Below, piece after piece: positions 16,311-24,628 of a stretch of DNA of 64,000 nucleotides (positions within the stretch are counted from its first letter, which is position 1; every line of letters starts with the position of its first letter). This DNA is from Methylobacterium sp. J-070 (GTDB lineage: Bacteria; Pseudomonadota; Alphaproteobacteria; Rhizobiales; Beijerinckiaceae): the NCBI RefSeq assembly GCF_022829385.1, contig NZ_JAKSXX010000201.1, forward strand, positions 96,067 through 160,066, read 5' to 3'. The notes beneath the pieces are model-generated. The model worked only from the letters and a program-made list of their open reading frames with translations, was not told the DNA's origin and made no database searches. A program made the position numbers and the translations under genes.

Positions 16311-18412
16311 GCCCTGCGCCGCTTCAGCAGCAGGGAGCCCGAGATCGGCCGCCCGAGCGCTTCCGAGGTGTCGACCAGCTCGATGAGGTCACGCTGGCGC
16401 GTCGCCCCGTTGCAGGCGACCAGCAGCAGCCTGTCCGCGGCGGCCGCCAGGGGGCCGAGCCGCAGGTTCTCGGTGAGCACGCCGCCGTCCACGATGATCA
16501 GCTCGAAGCGGCCCTTCACGCCGGCGATGAAGCGGGCGACGTTGGCGGGCGTCAGGGCGTCGCGGAGCGGCTTTTCGGTGTCGCCCAGTCCGATCCAACG
16601 GGCGCCGCTCTTGGGGTCGGTCTGGATCACGGCGTTCAGGCTCTGCTCGCCGCGCAGGACGTCGAGGAGTCCGCCCGTGGCGGCGCCGTCGGAGCGCAGG
16701 TCGGCCTCGACCAGGAGCACCCGGTCGCCGCGCCCGACCGCCACGGCGGCCAGCAGGCGGATGACGGCGCGGCGCGCGGCCTCGTCCGCTTCCCCCGACG
16801 TCACCAGCAGCGCCAGGGACGCGCCGCCGTCGCTCGTCGTCGCCGCGAGGTGATCGAGGGTGAAGCTCGCCGCCGCGGCATTGGCACCCCGCGGCCGCAG
16901 CCCCGGCAGCACCCCGACGACCGGCGCGTTCGAGAGCTGCTCCAGCTGGCGCTGCGACAGCACCGTCGGGGCCATGTATTCCCGCATCAGCGCGAGGCCG
17001 GCGCCGAGGCCGAGGCCGCCCGCCAGCGCGGCCGCGACCAGGATGAGCCGGGGCGGCCAGCTCGGATCCTCCGGGGGCCGGGCCGCCGTGATGATCCGGG
17101 CGTTCGAGCTGTCGATGCTGCTCTGCTCCTTGATCTCGCGGGCGCGCACCAGGAAGCTGTTGTAGACCGAGCGCGACGCCTCGACCTCGCGTTCCAGCTC
17201 CCGGAGCTGCACGGACGACTTGGCGGTCGCCGCGGATTGCCGCTGGAGCCGCTCCAGCTCGGCCGAGAGCGTCCGCTCGTTGGCCTGGGCCCGCTGGGAC
17301 TCGGTCTCGGCGGCGCCGGCGATGCGGTTCAACTCGGCGTCGATCAGCCGGCGCACGTCCTGCATCTGCGTGCGGGCGGCGGCGATGAACGGGTGGCGCT
17401 CGCCGAGATTGGTGCGCAGGTCCGCCTCCTTGGCGGCCAGCTCGGCATACTGGCCGCGCAGGCGGTCGATCGCCGCGGACTGGACCGCCTCCGGCATCGC
17501 GCCGGATCCGATCGCCTGACCCCGCGCGTCGCGGACGCCCTGCAGCCGGGCCTTGGCCTCGGCGGTCCGCGCCCGGGCCGCCACCAGCCTTGTGTTCAGG
17601 TCCGTGAGCTGCTGCTCGTTCACGAGGCGGCCGCTGGACGTGATCAGGCCGTTCTGCGCCTTGTAGTCCTCCAGCTTCTTGTCGGCGCGGCTGACCGCCG
17701 TGCGCAATTCGTCGAGGCGTCCCCGCAGGTCCCCGGCGGCGCGCTTGGCGGCGTCGGAGCGGGCCTCGGTCTGGTCGGCCAAGTAGGCGTTCGCGATGGC
17801 GTTGACGATGCCGGCCGAGAGATCGGCGTCCTTCGTGGTGACCACCACGTCGATCACGAAGACCTTGTCGGCCCGCTTCACCGCGAGCTTGCGGCGCAGC
17901 TGGTCGAGCGCCCGGCCGCGCGGGTCGACGGTCCGCTGCGGCTTCGGGCCGGTGATCCGCTCCCGCAGGGACGCCAGCGCCTGCGCCAGGGGGCTGTCCT
18001 CGGGGATTCCGAAGCCCGGCACGGTCTCGAGCCCCGTCTGGGACACGGCGCGTCCCAGGACCGCGTCCGACTCGATCACCTTCACCTGGCTCTCGACCTG
18101 GGCGATGCCGCCGTCCGGCGAGAGCGCGCCCGGGTTGACGTCGTTGGAGACGACCTGCCGGTCCCGTGGATCGATCAGGATCTGGGCCGTCGCCGTGTAG
18201 AGGGCCGGCGTGAGCAGCGCATAGGCCAGGACGGCGAGGCCGAGGAGCAGGGCCGTCCCGAGCACGAGCGCCTTGCGCCGCCACAGGATGCGCCAGAGGT
18301 CGCCGAACTCGGCCGTGGTGTCCGGCCGGCCCGGGCCCGGCCGCTCGGGCGGCACCGCCTGCACGGGTGCCAGCCAGGTCGCGACAGCAATGTTATGGTC
18401 GATCTGTGTCAC
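16307..18412 (-). CDS. Wzz/GumC-like chain-length determinant with degenerate BY-kinase domain
   Basis: A 701-residue inner-membrane co-polymerase. TM1 is at residues 48-67 and is followed by YTATAQILIDPRDRQVVSND. A long coiled-coil periplasmic region runs to about residue 450, and TM2 is at about 455-475. A cytoplasmic domain with the fold of bacterial tyrosine kinases starts near residue 535. Here the Walker A loop is gone: LLVTSGEADEAARRAVIRLL has no GxGKT. The next motif reads RVLLVEADLRSDG. The C-terminus (SGSLLLKRRRA) has no tyrosine cluster. It therefore probably regulates chain length without kinase activity. It is coupled to the Wzy gene, and paralogous to the Wzz at 46.7-48.1 kb. 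Confidence 0.88.
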   Translation of the reverse strand: MTQIDHNIAVATWLAPVQAVPPERPGPGRPDTTAEFGDLWRILWRRKALVLGTALLLGLAVLAYALLTPALYTATAQILIDPRDRQVVSNDVNPGALSPDGGIAQVESQVKVIESDAVLGRAVSQTGLETVPGFGIPEDSPLAQALASLRERITGPKPQRTVDPRGRALDQLRRKLAVKRADKVFVIDVVVTTKDADLSAGIVNAIANAYLADQTEARSDAAKRAAGDLRGRLDELRTAVSRADKKLEDYKAQNGLITSSGRLVNEQQLTDLNTRLVAARARTAEAKARLQGVRDARGQAIGSGAMPEAVQSAAIDRLRGQYAELAAKEADLRTNLGERHPFIAAARTQMQDVRRLIDAELNRIAGAAETESQRAQANERTLSAELERLQRQSAATAKSSVQLRELEREVEASRSVYNSFLVRAREIKEQSSIDSSNARIITAARPPEDPSWPPRLILVAAALAGGLGLGAGLALMREYMAPTVLSQRQLEQLSNAPVVGVLPGLRPRGANAAAASFTLDHLAATTSDGGASLALLVTSGEADEAARRAVIRLLAAVAVGRGDRVLLVEADLRSDGAATGGLLDVLRGEQSLNAVIQTDPKSGARWIGLGDTEKPLRDALTPANVARFIAGVKGRFELIIVDGGVLTENLRLGPLAAAADRLLLVACNGATRQRDLIELVDTSEALGRPISGSLLLKRRRA

Positions 18413-18673
18413 GATCGGTCACCGGCGTCTCGATCTGGTTCAGCCCCGGGCGGGCACTCGTCCTCACTGCAAGAGTCGCGCAGGCAGCTGGCAAGGCGTC
18501 AAGACTGCCAACGCTCCATAAAAGGTCGCCCTTTACTGAAGTGATGGTGAACAATCTCGGCAATCCTGACCGATGTCTCGAAGATTATCATTCCTGTTAC
18601 GGTTTGGGGAGTAGGTGGGTGCCCGGTTCGTTCATCGACCGATCCCCTGCGCTGAGCGGGAGCCCGCGCGCCG
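18413..18673. promoter_or_regulatory. Divergent promoter region of the Wzz and GINT1_N-like genes
   Basis: 261 bases between two divergent starts. Bases 18515-18600 are relatively AT-rich for this genome and include the small hairpin AAAGG-TCGC-CCTTT (18521-18534). No convincing -35/-10 pair could be fixed on either strand. Regulation of both genes from here is inferred from their divergent arrangement. Confidence 0.45.
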
Positions 18674-20227
18674 ATGCATGTGAGAGTTCGCCTCGACGGC
18701 GCACGGAGGCGGCGTTGGCACGCGGCGCTGCTGCGGCGCCTCTCCGATACGCCCGGGATCAGTTCCGTCGACATCGACGATACGCCCGCATCCGTGTCCT
18801 GGCCGGCGACGGCCGACCTGCTGTTCCGGCTGGAGGCGCTGGTCCACGGCCTGCAGCAGCTCGGCTCGGCTCCGCTGTCGGCCGCCGAACTCGACCCGTG
18901 GCGCCGGGCCGCCGCGGCGCCCGATCTGGTGCTCGACCTCTGCGGCGATGTGCCGGCCGGTTCCGCGACGTGGCGGGTGGCCTTCGACGGCCATCTCGGC
19001 GAGCAGGCTCTGCTCGCGAGCCTGCTCGCCAACGCGGTACCGCACCTCGCGCTGATCGCGGATGGGATCCTCCTCGTCGAGGGCCGGCTCGGCGCCGATC
19101 GCCCCGGGATCGTGCTCGCCAGCTTCGACGACGCGCTCGCCCGCACGGTGACGCTGATCGCCACGGCCCTGCGTCGCCGGATTGCCGGGCACCCCTCCGA
19201 CGCGGCCGCGCCCACGATCCGCGGCGTCGACCTCACGGTGCCGGCTCTGGGCGCGCGGGCCGGGCGGATGCTCGCCGCCGCCCTCGTCCACCGGCTGTAC
19301 CGGCTCTGCTACAACGCCCCGCATTGGCGCTGCGGCTGGCGCTGGCTGACCGGACCCGACCTGATCGACCTGGGGCGCCACCCCGATTCGGGCTGGACCG
19401 TGCTGCCGGATGACGGCAGCCGGTTCTACGCCGATCCCTTTCCGATTGCCTTCGGCGGCACGACGCACGTCTTCGTCGAGGATTTTCCCCACGCGACCGG
19501 CAAGGCGATCATCTCGGCGGTCCGGTTCGGCCCGAACGGGCCCGAGGGGACGCCGGTTCCGGTCCTCGAGGAGGCCCATCACCTCTCCTACCCGTTCGTG
19601 TTCGAGCGCGAGGGCAGCGTCTGGATGGTGCCGGAGAGTTCGGCAGCCGGGACGGTCGATCTCTATCGCGCCACGCGCTTCCCCGGCGGCTGGATCAAGG
19701 AGGCGACGCTCCTGTCCAACGTGGTGGCGAGCGACGCGACCCTCGTCGCGCACGCGGGACGCTGGTGGATCTTCGCAACCGTGCGGGATGCCGCGCCCGA
19801 CGCGCCCGCCGGATCGGGCTCCTTCCATGATGCGCTCCATCTCTGGTCCGCTCCGGATTTCCGCGGCCCCTACACGCCGCATCCGGCCAATCCCGTCCTG
19901 ATCGATCCCGCGGTGGCGCGCCCCGCCGGACGGATCGTCGTGCGCGGGGGACATCTGATCCGGCCGGTCCAGGACTGCGCAACGGGATACGGCCGCGCCC
20001 TGGCGCTGGCACGGATCGACCGCCTCGACCTGGACGGTTTCGCCCAGACCGTGATCGCCCGGATCGGGGCCGGCCCGGCCTGGCCCGGGAGCCGCCTGCA
20101 TACCGTGAACGCCGGCGGCGGGATCGAATGCATCGACGGGTCCGGGCGCGCACCGCGCTTTGCGCTCTTCGGCCGCCCGCGGATGAGCCGGAGCGAGCCC
20201 GGCCTGGCCTGCGGCGCCTCCCGGTAG
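18674..20227 (+). CDS. GINT1_N-like beta-propeller protein of the polysaccharide locus
   Basis: 517 residues. The N-terminal ~230 residues resemble no catalytic domain I can name with confidence; LVLDLCGDV and GIVLASFDDALARTVTLI recall formyltransferase-like regions. The C-terminal part has SRFYADPFPIAFGGTTHVFV, HHLSYPFVFEREGSVWMVPE and DLYRATRFPGGW. These are blades of the five-bladed propeller found at the N-terminus of plant glucosamine inositolphosphorylceramide transferase 1 and in many bacterial polysaccharide loci. A role in sugar transfer or polymer modification is inferred from location. No signal peptide is seen. It is divergent from the Wzz gene. Confidence 0.7.
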   Translation: MHVRVRLDGARRRRWHAALLRRLSDTPGISSVDIDDTPASVSWPATADLLFRLEALVHGLQQLGSAPLSAAELDPWRRAAAAPDLVLDLCGDVPAGSATWRVAFDGHLGEQALLASLLANAVPHLALIADGILLVEGRLGADRPGIVLASFDDALARTVTLIATALRRRIAGHPSDAAAPTIRGVDLTVPALGARAGRMLAAALVHRLYRLCYNAPHWRCGWRWLTGPDLIDLGRHPDSGWTVLPDDGSRFYADPFPIAFGGTTHVFVEDFPHATGKAIISAVRFGPNGPEGTPVPVLEEAHHLSYPFVFEREGSVWMVPESSAAGTVDLYRATRFPGGWIKEATLLSNVVASDATLVAHAGRWWIFATVRDAAPDAPAGSGSFHDALHLWSAPDFRGPYTPHPANPVLIDPAVARPAGRIVVRGGHLIRPVQDCATGYGRALALARIDRLDLDGFAQTVIARIGAGPAWPGSRLHTVNAGGGIECIDGSGRAPRFALFGRPRMSRSEPGLACGASR

Positions 20228-20344
20228 CGCGTTCCGGCGGCCGCCGGCTTCCGAGCCGGGCGCGCCGTGTCGCGCGCGCGGCCGTGAGGCGGCGACATTT
20301 TCGACCGCGCGGCCCTGGCGGGAGCGGGCCCGTACCGCTACATG

Positions 20345-20495
20345 TCGGTGGCGGGGCTGCAGAGTTCGTCAGGAGCACTATCCCCGGGGCCTTATCGACT
20401 CCCTCGGGAGCTGTCCCTGGCCTCGTCCCTGGACCTGGCCAACACGGCGCCCACCTACGCTGTAGGTTTCCCGGGATCGATCCTCCAACGGCTCA
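20345..20495 (+). ncRNA. ssrS: 6S RNA (SsrS), probable
   Basis: The segment lies directly upstream of the 5-formyl-THF cyclo-ligase gene, the conserved place of 6S RNA in proteobacteria. It contains GGAGCACTATCCC, the hairpin CTCCC-TC-GGGAG and CACGGCGCCCACC. It ends with the hairpin ACCTAC-GCT-GTAGGT followed by CGGGATCGATCC. I recognise this 3' block from alphaproteobacterial 6S RNAs. The RNA mimics an open promoter and sequesters RNA polymerase holoenzyme in stationary phase. Ends are approximate. A covariance-model search would settle it. Confidence 0.65.
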
Positions 20496-20496
20496 C

Positions 20497-21108
20497 GTGG
20501 CTCCGCACTCGCCTATTTCCGACGCCGGCTCGACGGACCTGACGCGCAAGGGGGATCTCCGCCGGGCCGCCCTCGCCGCCCGCGACGCCCTGGATCCGGC
20601 CGCGCGCCAGGCCGCGTCCGCCGCCATCGCGCGGGCGCTCCTCGCCCTGCCCGAACTCGCAGATGCCCGTCTGGTCGGCGCCTTCTGGCCGATCCGCAGC
20701 GAGGTCGATCCGCGCCCCGCCGCCGAGGGTCTGCGCGCCCGCGGACAGGCCGTGGCGCTGCCGCAGGTCACGCCGGACGGCCTCGTCTTCCGGGCCTGGC
20801 GCCCGGGCGACGCGCTCGTCGCCGGCCGCTTCGGCCTCAGCGAGCCGGACCCGTCGCTGCCGCCGGTCGAACCGGACGCCCTGATCGTGCCCCTGGCCGC
20901 CTTCGACCGGACCGGCCAGCGCATCGGCTACGGCCGCGGCTACTACGACGGCGCGATCGCGCGCCTGTCCCGCACCGGCCCGGTCCTCACCGTCGGCGTC
21001 GGCTTCGCCGCCCAGGAGGTGGATCGGGTTCCGGCCGAGCCGCATGACCGGCCCCTCCGATTCGTCATCACCGAGGCCGGCGTGATCCGCTGCGCCGGGA
21101 CCGCCTGA
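20497..21108 (+). CDS. ygfA: 5-formyltetrahydrofolate cyclo-ligase
   Basis: A 203-residue enzyme that converts 5-formyl-THF to 5,10-methenyl-THF with ATP. RKGDLRRAALAARDAL is the N-terminal basic motif, VGAFWPIRSEVDPRP the folate-binding stretch and IGYGRGYYDGAIARL the phosphate-binding motif. A GTG start at 20497 (V-A-P-H-S-P) was chosen; the frame is open further upstream, but that part runs through the 6S RNA and is low-complexity. It is followed after 3 bases by the YmdB-type gene, so they are co-transcribed. In a methylotroph-like genome it would join one-carbon folate metabolism. Confidence 0.93.
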   Translation: MAPHSPISDAGSTDLTRKGDLRRAALAARDALDPAARQAASAAIARALLALPELADARLVGAFWPIRSEVDPRPAAEGLRARGQAVALPQVTPDGLVFRAWRPGDALVAGRFGLSEPDPSLPPVEPDALIVPLAAFDRTGQRIGYGRGYYDGAIARLSRTGPVLTVGVGFAAQEVDRVPAEPHDRPLRFVITEAGVIRCAGTA

Positions 21109-21111
21109 CCC

Positions 21112-21930
21112 ATGCGGCTGCTCTTCCTCGGCGATGTCGTGGGGCGTTCGGGCCGCACCGTGGTCTGCGAGACCCTGCCCCGCCTGCGCGAGCGCTGGCG
21201 CCTCGACTGCGTAGTGGTCAACGGCGAGAACGCCGCCGGCGGCTTCGGCATCTCCGAGGCGATCTGCGACGAGTTGCTCCAGGCGGGCGCCGACGCGGTG
21301 ACGCTCGGCAATCACAGCTTCGACCAGCGGGAGGCGCTGGTGTTTATCGCCCGCCAGCCGCGGCTGGTGCGGCCGGCGAATTATCCCCCCGGCACGCCGG
21401 GCCGCGGCGCGACGGTGGTCGAGACGCAAGGGGGCGCCCGCGTGCTGGTGGTCAACGTGATGGGCCGCGTCTTCCTCGACCCGATGGACGATCCGTTCAC
21501 CGCCGTGGAGCGCGAGATCTCCGTCTGCCCGCTCGGTGCGGCGGCCGACGCCGTTGTGGTCGACGTCCACGCGGAGGCGACCAGCGAGAAGCAGGCCTTC
21601 GGCCACTACCTCGACGGCCGCGCCAGCCTCGTCGTCGGCACCCACACCCATACTCCGACCGCCGACCACCGGATCCTTCCGGGCGGGACGGCCTACATGT
21701 CGGATGCCGGCATGTGCGGCGACTACGATTCGGTCATCGGCATGCAGAAGGACGAGCCGATCCGCCGGATGATCCAGAAGACGCCGGGCTCCCGCTGGGA
21801 GGTCGCCGGCGGAGAGGCGACCTTGAGCGGCATCGCCGTGGAGCTGGACGCGCGCGGCCTTGCCACCCGCGTCGCCGCGATCCGCCTCGGACCGCACCTC
21901 GAGGAGAGCCGGCCGCAGTTCTGGGATTAG
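21112..21930 (+). CDS. TIGR00282-family metallophosphoesterase (YmdB-like)
   Basis: 272 residues, full length for the family. The di-metal site is complete: FLGDVVGRSGR (Asp8), VVNGENAAGG (Glu-Asn), TLGNHSFD (Asn-His), VDVHAEATSEK and VVGTHTHTPTAD. Bacillus YmdB hydrolyses 2',3'-cyclic nucleotides and affects biofilm and RNA turnover. The role in alphaproteobacteria is not settled. It starts 3 bases after ygfA, so it belongs to the same operon. Confidence 0.92.
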   Translation: MRLLFLGDVVGRSGRTVVCETLPRLRERWRLDCVVVNGENAAGGFGISEAICDELLQAGADAVTLGNHSFDQREALVFIARQPRLVRPANYPPGTPGRGATVVETQGGARVLVVNVMGRVFLDPMDDPFTAVEREISVCPLGAAADAVVVDVHAEATSEKQAFGHYLDGRASLVVGTHTHTPTADHRILPGGTAYMSDAGMCGDYDSVIGMQKDEPIRRMIQKTPGSRWEVAGGEATLSGIAVELDARGLATRVAAIRLGPHLEESRPQFWD

Positions 21931-22120
21931 CGTGCGCCGGCGCCGCCGCCTCAACCCGTGCGCGTCCCATTAACGGCCGGGGGCCGTTGACGATCGCGGC
22001 GCGATCGGGGACGGCTCCGGCGCGGCCTGCGCGTGACTTGATCGCGTGCCGGGCCCACCCCACAGTGACCGCGACGGGCGCCGCCGGCGACCGCAACTCG
22101 AGATCAGGTTAGAGCGATCG

Positions 22121-23095
22121 ATGGCTGCCCGCGAGACCGGCGAAGGCAGGAGAGAACCGCTGGCGCGGCCCGGGATCTATCTCGGGCGCATGCTGGTCTT
22201 CTTGATCCTGGTCGGCTTCCTGGCCTTCATCCTGTTCAAGCAGATCACGCCGGCGTTCCTGGCCAATCCCGGGCTCAACGGTCTCATCCTCGGCGTGCTG
22301 CTGATCGCGGTCGTGATCGCGTTCGGGCAGGTCGTGCGGCTGTTCCGCGAGACCACCTACGTCAACGCCGTGGCGAGCGGTGCCCAGGCCAAACGGCCGC
22401 CGGCCCTGCTGGCACCCCTGGCGCCGATGATCGCCGCCCGCGCGGCCGGGTCGACCCTGCCGGGCACCGAGGGCTACCTCGACACCATCGCGGCGCGGCT
22501 CGACGAAGGGCGCGAGATCCTGCGCTACATCGCCGGCATCCTGATCCTCCTCGGCCTGCTCGGCACGTTCTGGGGCCTGATCGACACGCTCTCGGCGGTG
22601 GGCGGCGTGATCAAGGGGATGCGCGGCGGCGGCGATGCCGGCGTGATGTTCGACGAGCTGAAATCCGGTCTGGCCGTGCCCCTGTCGGGAATCGGCCTCG
22701 CCTTCTCGGCCTCGCTGTTCGGCCTCGCCTCCTCGCTGATCACGGGCTTTCTGGAACTGCAGGCGGGGCAGGCCCATGCCCGGTTCCACAACGAACTTCA
22801 GGACTGGCTGATGTCGGGGGCGGCCGCCGCCGAGGCTTCGGGCCCCGCGGTGGCGACGGGTGCAGGCGCACAGGACCTGAAGGAGGCCGTGGATCGCCTG
22901 ACCGCGATGGTGGCCGAGGGGGGGAGCAGCCGCGCCGCCACCCTCGCCATGACCAATCTGGCCGAGGGCATCCAGGGCCTCGTCCAGCACATGCGGGCCG
23001 AGCAGCAGATGATTCGCGACTGGGTCGAGGCGCAGGCCAACCGCGAGCGCGAGCTGAAGCAGGTGCTCGACAGGCTCGGGCGGGAGCGGGTCTAG
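22121..23095 (+). CDS. MotA/TolQ/ExbB-type proton channel protein
   Basis: 324 residues. Two N-terminal TM helices (about residues 22-40 and 50-70) are followed by a cytoplasmic domain. A second TM pair holds ILILLGLLGTFWGLIDTL (about residues 141-160) and LAVPLSGIGLAFSASLFGLA, the conserved proton-channel helices of the ExbB/MotA family. The C-terminal ~60 residues are predicted coiled coil. It overlaps the start of the OmpA-like partner by one base. No flagellar genes adjoin, so this is a non-flagellar stator-like pair that probably couples proton flow to force on the envelope. The target is unknown. Confidence 0.85.
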   Translation: MAARETGEGRREPLARPGIYLGRMLVFLILVGFLAFILFKQITPAFLANPGLNGLILGVLLIAVVIAFGQVVRLFRETTYVNAVASGAQAKRPPALLAPLAPMIAARAAGSTLPGTEGYLDTIAARLDEGREILRYIAGILILLGLLGTFWGLIDTLSAVGGVIKGMRGGGDAGVMFDELKSGLAVPLSGIGLAFSASLFGLASSLITGFLELQAGQAHARFHNELQDWLMSGAAAAEASGPAVATGAGAQDLKEAVDRLTAMVAEGGSSRAATLAMTNLAEGIQGLVQHMRAEQQMIRDWVEAQANRERELKQVLDRLGRERV

Positions 23096-24108
23096 TGGCA
23101 TCCCGGGCGGCGCGCTCCCGGCGCACCCTCAACGTCTGGCCCGGCTACGTCGACGCCCTGGCGACGCTGCTGCTGTCGGTGGTGTTCCTGCTCACGGTGT
23201 TCGTGGTGGGCCAGTTCTTCCTGTCCCAGGAACTGACCGGGCGCGACGAGACCCTGGCCAGGCTCAACCGCCAGATCGCCGACCTCACCGACCTGCTGGC
23301 GCTGGAGCGGTCGAACCGCCGCAACCAGGAGGAGGAGGCGCGCAACCTCCGCACGACGCTGGCCGGCGTCGAGAGCGAGCGCGATCAAGCCAAGTCCCAG
23401 GCCGAGGCCGCCACCGTCAGCCAGGGCGCGGTGGCGCCGCTCGACAAGCAGCTCGAGGCGGAGCGCGGCGCCACCAAGCGGGCGTTGTCCCAGATCGACC
23501 TCCTGAACGAGCAGATCGGCGCCATGCGCCGCCAGCTCGCCGCCCTGGAGGATGCGCTGGCCGCCTCCGAGAGCCGCGACCGGGAATCCCAGGCGCGCAT
23601 CGCCGAGCTCGGAAGCCGCCTGAACGTCGCGCTGGCGCAGAAGGTTCAGGAACTCGCCCGCTACCGGTCCGACTTCTTCGGCCGCCTCCGCCAGATCCTC
23701 GGCAACCGTTCGGATATCCGCGTGGTCGGGGACCGGTTCGTCCTCCAGGCCGAAGTCCTGTTCCCGGCGGGCTCCGCGTCTCTGAAGCCCGAGGCCGGTC
23801 CCGAACTCGACCGGATCGCCGCGGCCATCTCGGATCTCGCCAAAGAGATCCCGGCGGACCTGCCCTGGGTCCTGCGGGTCGACGGCCACACCGACGCGCG
23901 GCCGATCAGCACGCCGCAATTTCCCTCGAACTGGGCGCTCTCTGCCGCCCGCGCCATCGCGGTGGTGCAGTACATGGCCGGGAAGGGCATCCCGCCGCAG
24001 CATCTGCTGGCGGGCGCCTTCGGCGAGTTCCAGCCCCTCGACTCCGGCACCACCGAGGAGGCCTACGCCCGGAACCGCCGGATCGAGCTGAAGCTCACGG
24101 AGCGGTAG
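23095..24108 (+). CDS. MotB/OmpA-like peptidoglycan-binding protein with coiled coil
   Basis: 337 residues, GTG start sharing one base with the stop of the MotA-like gene. WPGYVDALATLLLSVVFLLT is a single N-terminal TM with an aspartate at its start, placed like the proton-carrying Asp of MotB. A coiled coil of about 150 residues (ALERSNRRNQEEEARNLR onward) spans the periplasm. The OmpA-like domain has RVDGHTDARPI, NWALSAARAIAV and EEAYARNRRIELKL, the peptidoglycan contact residues. It forms the stator pair with the upstream gene. The last 14 bases overlap the end of the convergent GNAT gene. Confidence 0.88.
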   Translation: MASRAARSRRTLNVWPGYVDALATLLLSVVFLLTVFVVGQFFLSQELTGRDETLARLNRQIADLTDLLALERSNRRNQEEEARNLRTTLAGVESERDQAKSQAEAATVSQGAVAPLDKQLEAERGATKRALSQIDLLNEQIGAMRRQLAALEDALAASESRDRESQARIAELGSRLNVALAQKVQELARYRSDFFGRLRQILGNRSDIRVVGDRFVLQAEVLFPAGSASLKPEAGPELDRIAAAISDLAKEIPADLPWVLRVDGHTDARPISTPQFPSNWALSAARAIAVVQYMAGKGIPPQHLLAGAFGEFQPLDSGTTEEAYARNRRIELKLTER

Positions 24109-24628
24109 CCCGGGCGTCCCATTCGGGGCGGAGGATCGACATCAGGTACATCGACCGGAAACCGCCCGTCGCCGTCCTGCGGATGTCCCGCAGGATGCCC
24201 TCCTCGCGAAATCCGGCCTTGGCGTAGGCGGCCCGGGCGCGGGCGTTGTCGGTGTAGACCATCAGCTCGATCCGGTGCGAGCCCCGCGCCTCGAAGCCGT
24301 GGCGCAGGACCTCCCGCAGCAGCGCGCCGCCGAGGCCGCGTCCCGGTTCCGCCACGGCGATGCGTCGGAGCAGCGTGCAGGCCTCCGCCAGGACGGCCTC
24401 CTGCAGCATCGCGAAACCGACCGGTTCGCCGGCGTCGAGCAGCAGCCAATACTCGGAGGTCGACGCCATCGCGCGCGCATGTTCCTCCGCCGACCAGCGC
24501 CCGACCAGGCCGGCGAAGCCGTCGCCGCGTTCGAGGCGCATGATCGCCGGGATATCGAGCGGCCCGGCCGCCCTGAAGGTCTGCACGCGCCCCTCCAGGC
24601 CGCAGGATTGCCGAGGCGGCGCGCTCAA
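24095..24628 (-). CDS. GNAT-family N-acetyltransferase
   Basis: 177 residues with the GNAT fold. RRIAVAEPGRGLGGALLREV is the acetyl-CoA binding motif A (Q/R-x-x-G-x-G/A type), and ELMVYTDNARARAAYAKAGF is motif B, as in RimI-like enzymes. The N-terminus RAAGPLDIPAIMRLERGDGF is also usual. The substrate is unknown. Its start overlaps the stop of the D-cysteine desulfhydrase gene by four bases (ATGA), so they form an operon. Its 3' end overlaps the convergent OmpA-like gene by 14 bases. Confidence 0.87.
   Translation of the reverse strand: MSAPPRQSCGLEGRVQTFRAAGPLDIPAIMRLERGDGFAGLVGRWSAEEHARAMASTSEYWLLLDAGEPVGFAMLQEAVLAEACTLLRRIAVAEPGRGLGGALLREVLRHGFEARGSHRIELMVYTDNARARAAYAKAGFREEGILRDIRRTATGGFRSMYLMSILRPEWDARATAP

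Noticed and set aside
20342..20542. A 66-residue plus-strand reading frame
   Set aside because: It lies entirely within the probable 6S RNA and the start of ygfA, and its product has no features of a real protein.
22121..24108. A complete Zorya anti-phage system built on the MotA/OmpA pair
   Set aside because: No ZorC, ZorD or ZorE-like gene follows; the neighbours are a YmdB-type phosphoesterase and a GNAT enzyme, so only the stator-like part is present.
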